64,000 nt of DNA from positions 124,001 through 188,000 of the forward strand of contig NZ_JAAVUW010000002.1 in the NCBI RefSeq assembly GCF_018449605.1, read 5' to 3'. Below, one piece after another: positions 34,653 through 42,350 of the stretch. A program made the translations under genes and the position numbers. A model generated the notes under the pieces. That model made no database searches, was not told the origin of the DNA, and worked only from the letters and a program-made list of their open reading frames with translations. Positions within the stretch are counted from its first letter, which is position 1; every line of letters begins with the position of its first letter. The DNA comes from Luteibacter sp. dw_328. Lineage in GTDB: Bacteria > Pseudomonadota > Gammaproteobacteria > Xanthomonadales > Rhodanobacteraceae.

Positions 34653-34783
34653 ATAGGGCAGATTGCTCAATCTTGGCGGCAACGGATCTCAGAACCTGTG
34701 ATTGCACTTTACGCCGGTAGGTCTTGGACGGGGCAGATGGCTCTGCGCATGCAACTAGAAATGCCGCGAAGGGGGTGCTCAAA

Positions 34784-34993
34784 ATGGCCAGAGAAACGGC
34801 AGCACGAGTTCACGCGGCTTCGCTGAGTGCGATTATCGGGCTATCTACTCTCCTTCGCACAGTGCAGGCATCCTGTTCGGACGAGGATTTTCAGGAAATC
34901 GAGAGAGGCGTTGGACTAGCCATCGGCGCGATACAGACCGAACTCATGGATCCGCTGTATGAGGACCACCCGGAACTCGACGACCTGATCTGA
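34784..34993 (+). CDS. Small helical protein, copy 1 (69 aa)
   Basis: 69 residues: an N-terminal helix with RVHAASLSAIIGLSTLLRTV, then SCSDEDFQEIERGVGLAIG and the acidic end DHPELDDLI. A copy of exactly the same length lies at 41955-42164, with conservative changes only, which supports real coding. The start is ATG 34784. It is divergent from the COG3910 ATPase, and the pair was duplicated as a unit. Function unknown. Confidence 0.6.
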   Translation: MARETAARVHAASLSAIIGLSTLLRTVQASCSDEDFQEIERGVGLAIGAIQTELMDPLYEDHPELDDLI

Positions 34994-35091
34994 GGCGCGC
35001 CTACCTCTGCAGCCTTGCGTCCCAAGTGAGCCATGGAGTAGGGTCGCCAGCATTCAGGGGCGCCGGTAGGGATCGGCCACAGGGGTTTTAC

Positions 35092-35628
35092 ATGACTTCG
35101 CATCGGAAGCGTGCTCGTGACTCGGGTTCTACCATCGCTCGGCCTGCGCGTGCCCCCGCCGCGCTGCTCCTGGTTATCCTTGTGTTACCGGTGGCCGCGC
35201 GTGACGGCCGAGCGCCCACTAGGCCGGATGCGGCACGAGGGCGCCGTTTCGTGGTTATCGGTCTGGCCTGCGACGGAAGCGCGTCTCCCGTGGCCCATGG
35301 AGGCGCCGAGGCGGTCGGTCTTCTCGGGTATAACCCCTCGGACGGCGTCTATTCCGGGACGATGGGCGTCTTAATGGGCAGCGTCGGCGGCGCGTCGAAC
35401 AACGCTAGGTATATCTATGGCACGGAGATCTTGAGCAGCGACCCGCACTTCAAGCCGACTAGCGCGGTTGAGGCAAGCCTAGGGCCGGAGATTCCCTATA
35501 TGGGTGGGCTCGAATTTGGCGGTGGTTCGTTTAAATCGTGCGATGAGGTTGGCTTCAACATTCACGGGGGCGGCAGCCTTATCGGAGAGCACGGAGCGAT
35601 CGGGTTCGGCTTCGGGCAGAGATTCTGA
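35092..35628 (+). CDS. Glycine-rich protein, candidate Rhs C-terminal toxin tip fused to an Rhs-like leader
   Basis: 178 residues. The first 35 (MTSHRKRAR.. then a hydrophobic LLLVILVLPVAA) align in DNA with the leader of the Rhs remnant at 37090. The rest is glycine-rich: LLGYNPSDGVYSGTMGVLMGS, YMGGLEFGGGSF and an ending GEHGAIGFGFGQRF. Only 2 bp separate its stop from the GTG of the membrane/PH gene at 35631. A similar glycine-rich frame precedes three other members of that family. I read it as the end of an Rhs-type toxin brought next to an Rhs leader by deletion of the core; this is inference. Confidence 0.5.
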   Translation: MTSHRKRARDSGSTIARPARAPAALLLVILVLPVAARDGRAPTRPDAARGRRFVVIGLACDGSASPVAHGGAEAVGLLGYNPSDGVYSGTMGVLMGSVGGASNNARYIYGTEILSSDPHFKPTSAVEASLGPEIPYMGGLEFGGGSFKSCDEVGFNIHGGGSLIGEHGAIGFGFGQRF

Positions 35629-35630
35629 CT

Positions 35631-36143
35631 GTGTCCGTTTCGAGATCACACGTTTCATTTGTCTGGGATGACGGTTCCGTACGGATCGTGGTCCGCCCTG
35701 GGAATGAGCGACTTCTGCCAACGTTGGCGCTGGTTGCCTTCGCGTCGGTGTGGCTGTGGCATTTGTTCCGTCTGTTGTCTTTCGACACGCTGGACCGAAA
35801 GGCTGATGCGGCAGCAGTTGAAATGTGGTTGCTGCCTATGTGCGCACTCTTGGGCTACAACGTTTGGGTGTTCCTGGTACGCCAAGAAATCATCGCCGAC
35901 GCGGAGGAACTCCTGGTGACGTCCAGATTGGGGCCATGGAAGATTTCGTTGTCGCGTGTTTCGCGATCCGATATTGACATTATCGAGTTTGACGAAGTGT
36001 CGAAACGCGTTCGTGGACATATGTATAAAAAGCGCAGAGTCGTGGCCCGGGGTGCGGGTCAGATTCTGGCGAAGACATTGCAGCTATACAGCAGCGAGGT
36101 AGGCCACAAAGTCGTCAAGGAGCTACTTCGGCAGCCTAGCTGA
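35631..36143 (+). CDS. Two-membrane-segment PH-like protein, family member 2
   Basis: 170 residues: membrane segments at about 29-48 and 66-83, then the PH-like core with EELLVTSRLGPWKISLSRVSRSDIDIIEF. It is the most divergent of the family, with a longer N-terminal cytosolic part (VSFVWDDGSVRIVVRPG). GTG 35631 starts 2 bp after the glycine-rich frame, implying coupled translation. Proposed role: membrane immunity against the product encoded just upstream. Confidence 0.6.
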   Translation: MSVSRSHVSFVWDDGSVRIVVRPGNERLLPTLALVAFASVWLWHLFRLLSFDTLDRKADAAAVEMWLLPMCALLGYNVWVFLVRQEIIADAEELLVTSRLGPWKISLSRVSRSDIDIIEFDEVSKRVRGHMYKKRRVVARGAGQILAKTLQLYSSEVGHKVVKELLRQPS

Positions 36144-36328
36144 TGACGATGTCGCGCTTACGATATGGCCACGCATGTCGCCCCTCTCGGGATATTGATC
36201 CCGGTGCCCCAAGCGATGTTGCATCAGCAGATCAGTTCGATGCTATGGACGCTGCCACTCAAGCCATAAACGCCAGGCGCGTGCAGCGCCAAATTCAGGA
36301 GACATATCAACGTGACATCAAAGATTAG
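36143..36328 (+). CDS. Doubtful small frame carrying a gene fragment
   Basis: 61 codons overlapping the previous stop (TGATG). Bases 36157-36184 match 33378-33405 of the immunity-like gene (24 of 28), giving LRYGHACRP against LRSGHACRD. The rest is polar (DQFDAMDAATQAINARRVQRQ). Probably a remnant rather than a functional gene. Confidence 0.25.
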   Translation: MTMSRLRYGHACRPSRDIDPGAPSDVASADQFDAMDAATQAINARRVQRQIQETYQRDIKD

Positions 36329-36848
36329 AGATTTTGGGCTTGTGGGTGTGGCAATGATGGCGGCCGTGGCTTTTGCATCAGCGTTGCAGGCGGGCACATC
36401 TTCCCCTCAGCCTGCACATGAGCGGTCGCAAAGGCTAGAGATCGCTCTTGTTTGCGATGCGACAACCCCGCAGTCGCACAAGACGTCGCACGGTTGGGAT
36501 CCGCGATTCTCGGCGGGGCGCGTCGACGAGCGATGCACGGATAGTAGTGCGAGCGTCGCGATCGTCCCACTCAACGCTATCGTTGAGTTCGACAAGTTCG
36601 CCGAATCGAGTTTCGTCGCCCTAGAAATAAATGCCGCAGATGGCAGTTCTATAGAAAAGCTCTTCAACGATGCGTTGAGAAGTGTGCCTAAGGGCCAGTC
36701 CCGGCAGAACCTCGTTCTTCTCGATGGAAAGATCGTTGTCAGCTCGTATATTTCGGGCCCGTTCCAAGGAACATCCCTTGATATTGGTGCGGACTCCGAA
36801 GAGTCGGCGAAACTTTTGGTAACGATTCTGTCTGGTAAGGCGCCTTAG
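36312..36848 (+). CDS. Exported protein with a SecD P1-head-like domain
   Basis: 178 residues with an N-terminal signal peptide (about residues 8-28). The C-terminal 100 residues follow the SecD P1 head pattern: FVALEINAADGSSIEKLFNDAL, then LVLLDGKIVVSSYISGPFQG, then SEESAKLLVTIL, which parallels the FAxxT...LAIVLDGKVISAPVI...EEAxxLA motif of SecD. The rest of SecD is missing. GTG 36312 has AGGAG at 36298. A periplasmic role is likely; such orphan domains are known in small exported proteins, but its job here is unclear. Confidence 0.55.
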   Translation: MTSKIRDFGLVGVAMMAAVAFASALQAGTSSPQPAHERSQRLEIALVCDATTPQSHKTSHGWDPRFSAGRVDERCTDSSASVAIVPLNAIVEFDKFAESSFVALEINAADGSSIEKLFNDALRSVPKGQSRQNLVLLDGKIVVSSYISGPFQGTSLDIGADSEESAKLLVTILSGKAP

Positions 36849-37089
36849 AGGCGTTAGAGGCCCTGCTAGTCATCTGCGCGAGATCTTCAGATTGCTTTGT
36901 ACGTCGTCACAGGCTGAGAGAACAAGGTCTCGTGATCTGACGGGCTTCTGACGCGGGATTTCGTGACATGCGTATCAACTTGCGAAGTCACCGTCTCCTA
37001 CAGTACCTTCCGCAGAGGGGCCGGGCTTCAGGGGGCTATCGACGACTGGAACAGCAGGCCGGCAGGCGTCGGCCTCAGGGGACCTGCGC

Positions 37090-37401
37090 ATGACTTTGCA
37101 ACGGACGCGTGCTCGCCGCGCGTGCAGGATGCTCTCTTCGTGGCTGGCCTTTGCCGCCTGTCTTCTCTTCGCTTCCGCCGCCGTCGACGCCACCACCTAC
37201 GTCTATGGCGCCAACGGGGGTCTGGTCACGGTCACCAACGATGCCGGGGAGAGTGCCCGTTACGTCTACGACGTCATGTGCAACATGATCCGAATCGAGC
37301 GGATCGAGCGGATCGAGCGGATCGCTGCGGATGAGCTGAAAATCTACGCGGTTACCGAATTGAAATCGCGAGCATCCATGTATATGCGCCGAGGGAGATA
37401 G
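37090..37401 (+). pseudogene. 5' remnant of an Rhs-family gene
   Basis: The frame begins with a signal-peptide-like leader (MLSSWLAFAACLLFASAAVDA), continues TTYVYGANGGLVTVTNDAG and RYVYDVMCNMIRIERI, which is an Rhs/YD repeat, then ADELKIYAVTE, and ends after a short unrelated tail (LKSRASMYMRRGR). Rhs proteins are over 1000 residues, so only the leader and first repeat remain. A 9-bp tandem repeat at 37294-37320 inflates the ERIERI stretch. This is the clearest sign that the region derives from a polymorphic-toxin locus. Confidence 0.65.
37294..37320 (+). repeat. 9-bp tandem repeat inside the Rhs remnant
   Basis: Three perfect ATCGAGCGG units, each encoding I-E-R. The unit is in frame, so slippage changes length without a frameshift. 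Confidence 0.9.
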
Positions 37402-37404
37402 TTG

Positions 37405-37911
37405 ATGCGAGCGCTCACTTTCAACTTTCTTGTGGTTTTCTGCATGACCTTCAGCGCATCTGGGTTCACAACATCGGCGGGAGATGCGAAAGCGTTCTTC
37501 TTAGATCACTCAGCGAGCAATCGCATGCGTACTTTTCGAAACTATCCTCTTGATGAACAGGTGGATATATTTTTCTACGGGAGCCAGGTGATTCACCCGC
37601 CGGCCCTTTATCTTGCGGATTGCTTCGCACTTGGGGGGCGAGACGCCGTCGAAGTGCTTCGATCAAGATTGAGGGTTCCGGGGTCGGACCTGGATACTCG
37701 AGACATAGCGCAGCTTGTATTAGCGATCCAGGCGATGGGCACTTACGATGTCCGCGCAGATTCGCACTTCTTGGGCGCTTTGAGAGGGCGAATCTCTGCT
37801 ATGCGTGATGCTGGATGGAGGGATACCGCCAAAAGTATCCTCGAGGATATTGAGTCGGATGCGCTCCCGCGACGCGACGACGGTCCGCAGTGCTCGGCTA
37901 CCCCAAGTTGA
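37405..37911 (+). CDS. Exported protein, unknown
   Basis: 168 residues from ATG 37405, with a GAGGGAG site. A signal peptide covers about residues 1-24. The mature part is helical (FFLDHSASNRMRTFRNYPLDEQVDIFFYGSQ, then YLADCFALGGRDAVEVLRSRL and DIAQLVLAIQAM), like periplasmic immunity proteins of the kind found with peptidoglycan- or periplasm-acting effectors. I cannot name the family. It lies 3 bp after the end of the Rhs remnant. Confidence 0.55.
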   Translation: MRALTFNFLVVFCMTFSASGFTTSAGDAKAFFLDHSASNRMRTFRNYPLDEQVDIFFYGSQVIHPPALYLADCFALGGRDAVEVLRSRLRVPGSDLDTRDIAQLVLAIQAMGTYDVRADSHFLGALRGRISAMRDAGWRDTAKSILEDIESDALPRRDDGPQCSATPS

Positions 37912-37966
37912 TGGAAGTCAGTGCCGACATTTTCCACGCCGCCTTGGATTGGCCCCTGGTGGCTGC

Positions 37967-38245
37967 ATGTGTGGTGGCTCAAAGTGGCCGGGATGGCTTC
38001 GCGACAAGGCCAGAGGCAAGATCAAGGATGAGGTGACCGAGCGCGCACTCGAGCAATGCAACAAACGGTATGAGGGTGATTGTAGTCAGCTTTGCGAATG
38101 CGTGTATGTCCTTACGTTAGCATCCTGCGGTGGTCCAACTAATACAAAATGTGTGATGAACGACGCTACCACTATGCGACACAGCTACGCGGACTGCGGG
38201 CAATTGTCGTCGGGAACGAACGCGCTCGATACGCGGCCGGCGTAG
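37967..38245 (+). CDS. Cysteine-rich small protein, possible Rhs C-terminal piece
   Basis: About 92 residues from ATG 37967, with ten cysteines (MCGGSKW, EQCNKRYEGDCSQLCECVY, ASCGG, KCVMN, DCGQ). The codons just before it read LGLAPGGC, similar to the DPLGL motif that ends an Rhs core, so this may be a toxin tip that has lost its body. No enzyme motif is evident. The 3' half overlaps the next frame by about 95 bp, so at most one of the two is translated normally or a frameshift joins them. Confidence 0.35.
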   Translation: MCGGSKWPGWLRDKARGKIKDEVTERALEQCNKRYEGDCSQLCECVYVLTLASCGGPTNTKCVMNDATTMRHSYADCGQLSSGTNALDTRPA

Positions 38246-38448
38246 GTGCAATTGTGCCCCTTATCTCAGGCGAAGCGTTGGTGGCAGGCGATGGCGAGAT
38301 AGGCCTCGCGGTTATGGGTGACGCTTACGGTGGCTTAATGTCTGGTGGCATGAATGCGCTCGGCGGCGCCATTGACCCGCTTGGTGACTGCGCGAAGTCG
38401 CAGCCGCCGGAGGATCAACATTTCCCGTGGCCAACCATGGCGTGGTGA
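38149..38448 (+). CDS. Glycine-rich frame before a membrane/PH gene, possible Rhs C-terminal piece
   Basis: 99 codons; the convincing part starts near ARYAAGVGAIVPLISGEALV and continues with a glycine-rich AYGGLMSGGMNALGGAIDP and a short tail ending PWPTMAW. The stop is 10 bp before the membrane/PH gene at 38459. The place, composition and spacing match the frames before 35631, 42347 and 43178. A frameshift between 37967-38245 and this frame could restore a longer product. Confidence 0.4.
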   Translation: MCDERRYHYATQLRGLRAIVVGNERARYAAGVGAIVPLISGEALVAGDGEIGLAVMGDAYGGLMSGGMNALGGAIDPLGDCAKSQPPEDQHFPWPTMAW

Positions 38449-38458
38449 TAAGCATCTA

Positions 38459-38977
38459 ATGGAACGGAGATTTCGGTACGGTAACAAGCAGAGCCTGGGA
38501 CTTATTCTATCGATCGTCTTCGCGATGGCCGTAGCATATGTCCTTCGAATGGTAATCGTGCGATACCGGCCTGGTGATGGGATATACGTCGGTAGTGTCA
38601 TCGTCGCCGCTCTCTTCATGATGCTCTTCGCGAGCCTCGTTTTTCGTGACGTCGTGGTGAGTGACGCCGGCATTGCGAGATCGTTCTTTGGATTCCGGGG
38701 CCGAACTCTACGTTGGGAGAATATCGTCGCCGTTCGGTGCGGTGTCGTGGACTCGCCGACCGGTAAAGTCCCAGCCTGCTCGTTCCAGGCGAGCAGACGC
38801 CTATGGCCATTTTCGTTCATCATGATCTTGCCAACCATCGACGGCGCGCAGGAGTTGCTCTCGCTCCTCGATGATGAAGTCACGAAGCGCGGCATTCCTA
38901 TTAAAGGTTGGAGGGGCAACCGACTCGTCACGATTGATCGGATTCCGCTTCCGCCCAAGGACGGTGGCAAAAATTGA
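38459..38977 (+). CDS. Two-membrane-segment PH-like protein, family member 3
   Basis: 172 residues: membrane segments at about 12-31 and 43-62, then DVVVSDAGIARSFFGFRGRTLRWENIVAVRCGVV. It is closest to member 1 (28214) and shares its ending style (TIDRIPLPPKDGGKN). It starts 10 bp after a glycine-rich frame. Proposed as membrane-located immunity. Confidence 0.65.
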   Translation: MERRFRYGNKQSLGLILSIVFAMAVAYVLRMVIVRYRPGDGIYVGSVIVAALFMMLFASLVFRDVVVSDAGIARSFFGFRGRTLRWENIVAVRCGVVDSPTGKVPACSFQASRRLWPFSFIMILPTIDGAQELLSLLDDEVTKRGIPIKGWRGNRLVTIDRIPLPPKDGGKN

Positions 38978-38985
38978 GGGCATAG

Positions 38986-39019
38986 GTCCGAAGGTAACGA
39001 GAGCCAGGTTCACACTGAC
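38986..39019 (+). pseudogene. Short corA-derived fragment
   Basis: 31 of 34 bases match 47270-47303, the part of corA that encodes (minus strand) SVNLALVTFG. It lies in a gap between two array genes and cannot be expressed alone. Confidence 0.55.
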
Positions 39020-39049
39020 CCTACAATTTCTCAAAGAAGGACAAATCTG

Positions 39050-39424
39050 GTGAGGTGCTGGCCAATGTCAATTCGATATGTGCTAAGCGTAGTGGCCGCT
39101 GCGTGTCTTGGAGCGCTTTTGTCGGCAGCGCTGATGTACCGCTTTTTTACGGGGTTCATGGACGCAGGCCTGAATCTTCGATACTCGACGGAGGTGATGT
39201 ACAGCGCACTTCAGCAGGGCGACTACGACAAGATATCTAGCCAATTGCGCGCCAGGATCGTCACTGACGCTATGGGGTTGCAAATGCAATGCGAGAGTCT
39301 GACGGCGGCGCAAAAAGTTCGCGCGGCGGAGCTCTTTCAGAAAATGAGCAAGCTTGGCGTAGATGCCAGTAGTGTTCCAGGCCTGATACCGAACGGAGCT
39401 GCTCTTGCGGGATGCCCGACGTAG
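39050..39424 (+). CDS. Single-pass membrane or exported protein, unknown
   Basis: 124 residues from GTG 39050 (AAGGA eight bases upstream) or 119 from ATG 39065. One N-terminal hydrophobic segment (YVLSVVAAACLGALLSAALMY), then a helical extracytoplasmic domain with two cysteines (MQCESL and AGCPT) that may pair. No family recognised. Confidence 0.55.
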   Translation: MRCWPMSIRYVLSVVAAACLGALLSAALMYRFFTGFMDAGLNLRYSTEVMYSALQQGDYDKISSQLRARIVTDAMGLQMQCESLTAAQKVRAAELFQKMSKLGVDASSVPGLIPNGAALAGCPT

Positions 39425-39615
39425 GTGGCGCGACGGCGTCGTGTGGCCGAGGATAGGAAAGGCGCTTACTCCTGGAGAAGGCAGGGCGTGTTCAAGCTGC
39501 CTTCCGACGAAAGTCTCGGACAGACTAAACTCATTGAGTGAGCGGTCAGCGGGCTGTGCTGCTCCTTCCCTCCGACTTCCCGGCGCATCTATTCACGCTT
39601 TACAGGACCCAACAA

Positions 39616-39951
39616 ATGCCCCGAATCCCTCGCGAAGGAGAGTGGTTCAACACCGTCGCCGTCCTGATCGCATTCCTGGCGTTCCTCGCTCCACAGATTC
39701 ACGCGCATCGGCTTTATCTGGCTGTTGCGTTCGTCTTCATATTCACATTCGTGCTGGGATTCTTGCGTGCCGAACGCGATTTCGACAGGAGCCGCCTGCC
39801 AGCTACACCTCTGGGGCGCGTCGGGTTCTTTGCGGGATTGAGTGTGGTCATAGCGGTCGGCTCTGCCCTCGTTAGCTGGATATTTCTTGTTGTCTGGCCG
39901 GCAGCGTGTTCATCAACGGCCTGCGTCGCCTTCCGTTCCCTGCTGCGCTGA
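39616..39951 (+). CDS. Three-segment membrane protein, unknown
   Basis: 111 residues from ATG 39616, with AGGA upstream. Hydrophobic segments at about 12-27, 33-51 and 70-95; a charged link RAERDFDRSRLPATP. Two nearby cysteines near the C terminus. The 190 bp before it (39425-39615) hold no gene I can support. Confidence 0.55.
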   Translation: MPRIPREGEWFNTVAVLIAFLAFLAPQIHAHRLYLAVAFVFIFTFVLGFLRAERDFDRSRLPATPLGRVGFFAGLSVVIAVGSALVSWIFLVVWPAACSSTACVAFRSLLR

Positions 39952-40024
39952 GCGGACCGGGCGCGTCGTCCGTCGGTGTCCGGCTCTCCGTTAACGCCGT
40001 TAGCGCCACCGATCACAATATCCG

Positions 40025-40804
40025 ATGCCCAGGGAATATGGTTCCTCTTATGAATCTGTTCGGTCCTCAACGATGAGTTCACTGCGGGATATTGCAGCGG
40101 TGATGACGCTAACCGGCAACAGCGGCGTCGCTGTTGCCGAAAGCTTCGGCATGTCCTATGGCATCGATCTTTGGGACGACATCGGAATCACGGAGGAGTG
40201 GCTCCGGACCATGGTAGAGAGTGGCGTCGCTCAAGCACAGCACGCGTTAGCCATTTGCATTGGTCTCGGAGCCATTCAACCGCGCCATGCGGATGAGGCA
40301 AGGGACCTTGCGTCGGAGTCCGCAGCGCAGGACTTCCCCCCTGCGCTACTGCTCTCCTTCGGCTTTGCTTTCGATGACCTTGAGCGCGGTTTGATCAGCG
40401 CCGAACAAGCGCTCGAACCATTGGAACGAGCTGTGGCACTCGGGTATCCGAAGGCGCTGTATAAACTTTCGTTCTGGCTCTCACATGGCGATCGCTTTCC
40501 AGGAGATCTGCCGCGCGCTGCAATACTTCTTCAAGCGGCAGCAGACGCCGGCGAACCTGAAAGTATGACTAGGCTGGGAACGGCACTCTTGGACAGCCAA
40601 CATCCGGTGCAAGTTCATGCCGGCCTGAAGTATCTGCAATCAGCAGCCGGGCAGGGATGGGAGAGCGCTTTATCAAAATTGGCAGACTGCTACGGCCACG
40701 GCTGTCCCGGGCTCGATGCCAACTACGCGCTTGCTCGGGAATTCGACGCTCGCCTGAAATTGGTCACTGCACCCTATAGAAGACTATTGGACACTGATGA
40801 CTAG
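40025..40804 (+). CDS. Sel1/TPR-like repeat protein
   Basis: 259 residues, all helical. Sel1-like repeats are seen as A..LG.A.AQ and PKALYKLSFWLSHGD, PESMTRLGTALLD, ESALSKLADCYGHGC. The N-terminal 70 residues are different and contain MSYGIDLWDDIGITEEWL. ATG 40025 gives the longest form; ATG 40073 (MSSLRD) is a second possible start. Sel1 proteins are adaptor-like and are frequent among proteins encoded beside toxins. Confidence 0.7.
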   Translation: MPREYGSSYESVRSSTMSSLRDIAAVMTLTGNSGVAVAESFGMSYGIDLWDDIGITEEWLRTMVESGVAQAQHALAICIGLGAIQPRHADEARDLASESAAQDFPPALLLSFGFAFDDLERGLISAEQALEPLERAVALGYPKALYKLSFWLSHGDRFPGDLPRAAILLQAAADAGEPESMTRLGTALLDSQHPVQVHAGLKYLQSAAGQGWESALSKLADCYGHGCPGLDANYALAREFDARLKLVTAPYRRLLDTDD

Positions 40805-41006
40805 CACCGACTATACGCTCAATAAGTGATAAGGCCGGCACCTTCGGCTGTTGGTACGCTAGAACTTTGTTTTCCTGTCCCCCTGCACAGATCGGTATGC
40901 GATCGGATGAGGATGCTAGAGCGGCCGCCGCGGTTTTGCGTGGAGCGATGAGGCGTCGGTGTGGTGTCTAGACGCCGCTGTTGACTGGGGTATGTGTCAG
41001 TAGGTG

Positions 41007-41774
41007 TCAGCGCACATCCCACTCGAAGAGCAACGCCAACTGTCGCGCGGGATTGCCCAGAAATGCCTTCGTCACCAGGAAGTGCTCCGTCTCCTCATAC
41101 GACGTCCTCACCAACCCCGACTCGCCGATCTGGTAAAGATCCGCCTCTGGATAAGCCATCAGAATCGGCGAGTGCGTCGCGATGATGAACTGCGACTTCA
41201 TCCCCACGAGCTGATGGATCCGCGCGAGCATCGCCAGCTGCCGCGAAGGCGAAAGTGCTGCCTCAGGCTCGTCGAGGATATAAAGGCCGTTCCCGCCGAA
41301 TCGCTTCATGATCAACGCGAAGAACGACTCGCCGTGCGATTGCTCGTGGAGCGATCGCATGCCATAAGAAGCGATGATGGGCGGCGCGTTGGCCGGCTCT
41401 GCGTCGAGCTTCTCGATCTCCGTGGCGACGTTAAAGAAGCTCTCGGCCCGAAGGAAAAAGCCATCCTTCGCCCGCTTCACGCTCTTCCCAAGTGTAAGAA
41501 AGGCGTGCAACTCCGAATGCGACCGGCGCGTCCCGAAGTTGAAGTTCTTCGTTCCGCCCTCGGGATTAAATCCCCATGCAGTAGCGATTGCCTCCAGCAA
41601 CGTTGACTTGCCGCTGCCGTTCTCGCCAATGACGAAGGTGACTTTGGGGTGGAGCTTCAGCGTGCCGAGTTCCTTCACGGCGGGGAGCGAGAAGGGGTAG
41701 GTGTCGAAGGATGGGACCCTCTCTCGGCGGAGCTTTATGTCGAGGAGGTAGTGTTCGGCGGTGAGTGAACTCAT
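41007..41774 (-). CDS. COG3910-type predicted ATPase, copy 2
   Basis: 255 residues, about 90% identical by eye to copy 1, with all motifs intact (GENGSGKS, SHGESF, YILDEPEA, ATHSPIL). Differences cluster at about residues 120-140 and at the C terminus, where this copy ends FEWDVR. The 180 bp downstream of its start, the REP-like element and the divergent 69-residue gene are also shared with copy 1, so the duplication covers about 1.2 kb. Confidence 0.85.
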   Translation of the reverse strand: MSSLTAEHYLLDIKLRRERVPSFDTYPFSLPAVKELGTLKLHPKVTFVIGENGSGKSTLLEAIATAWGFNPEGGTKNFNFGTRRSHSELHAFLTLGKSVKRAKDGFFLRAESFFNVATEIEKLDAEPANAPPIIASYGMRSLHEQSHGESFFALIMKRFGGNGLYILDEPEAALSPSRQLAMLARIHQLVGMKSQFIIATHSPILMAYPEADLYQIGESGLVRTSYEETEHFLVTKAFLGNPARQLALLFEWDVR

Positions 41775-41802
41775 GCGATAGCTTCCTTGTTGCTAGCACC
41801 CT

Positions 41803-41824
41803 TCGCCGATGAATCGGCTCCCAC
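41803..41824 (+). repeat. REP-like palindromic element
   Basis: TCGCCGATGAATCGG followed by CTCCCAC, in the same place relative to the ATPase gene as the copy at 34631. Confidence 0.75.
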
Positions 41825-41954
41825 ATAGGGCAGACTACCCAATCTTGGCGGTGACGGGTCTCAGAACCTGTGATTGCACTTTACGCAGGTAGATCATGGA
41901 CGGGATGGATAGCTTGGCGAATGCAACTAGAATGGCGCCAAAGGGGTGCTCACA

Positions 41955-42164
41955 ATGACCAGAGAGACGGCGGCACAAGTTCACGCGGCTTCGCTGAGTG
42001 CGATTGTCGGGCTATCTACCCTTCTTCGCACGGTGCAGGCATCCTGTTCGGACGAGGATTTTCAGAAGATCAAGAGAGGCGTTGGACTAACCATCGGCAC
42101 GATACAGACCGAACTCATGGATCCGCTGTATGTGGACCACCCGGAACTCGACGATCTGATCTGA
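41955..42164 (+). CDS. Small helical protein, copy 2 (69 aa)
   Basis: 69 residues, same length as the copy at 34784, with about ten substitutions (for example QKIKRGVGLTIG for QEIERGVGLAIG). Conservation of frame and ends across two copies suggests it is translated. ATG 41955. Function unknown. Confidence 0.6.
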   Translation: MTRETAAQVHAASLSAIVGLSTLLRTVQASCSDEDFQKIKRGVGLTIGTIQTELMDPLYVDHPELDDLI

Positions 42165-42200
42165 GGCACGACCCTGCTTCCGCGGCGCCTTGCGTCCCAA

Positions 42201-42350
42201 GTGAATCCTGGAGTAGGGTCGCCAGCATTCGAGGGCGCTGGATTACGGGGGAGTGGCGTGCTGGGAACTGGTATTGGTTCGGCGGCAGAACACGGGCTTG
42301 GACCTTCAGGTGATGTTGGTGTCTGCTGGTGCGAAGGCGGCAATGAGTGA
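42201..42350 (+). CDS. Glycine-rich frame overlapping a membrane/PH gene, possible toxin C-terminal piece
   Basis: 49 codons from GTG 42201, reading VNPGVGSPAFEGAGLRGSG, GTGIGSAAEHGLGPSG and ending VCWCEGGNE. Its TGA overlaps the next gene's GTG (GTGA, 42347-42350). The GS..AEHG and GPSG..GVC.C elements recur in the glycine-rich frames before 35631 and 43178. The start codon is uncertain, and the frame may be only the 3' end of a lost larger gene. Confidence 0.45.
   Translation: MNPGVGSPAFEGAGLRGSGVLGTGIGSAAEHGLGPSGDVGVCWCEGGNE

Noticed and set aside
37294-37320. Short direct repeats as a CRISPR array
   Set aside because: Units are 9 bp, adjacent and without spacers; this is a coding tandem repeat.
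39405-39875. 156-codon plus frame overlapping the membrane protein at 39616
   Set aside because: Arg/Ser/Pro-rich composition and no ribosome site; the other frame gives three clean membrane helices.
41870-42313. 147-codon frame over the 69-aa gene, copy 2
   Set aside because: The equivalent frame is not kept in copy 1, whereas the 69-codon frame is.
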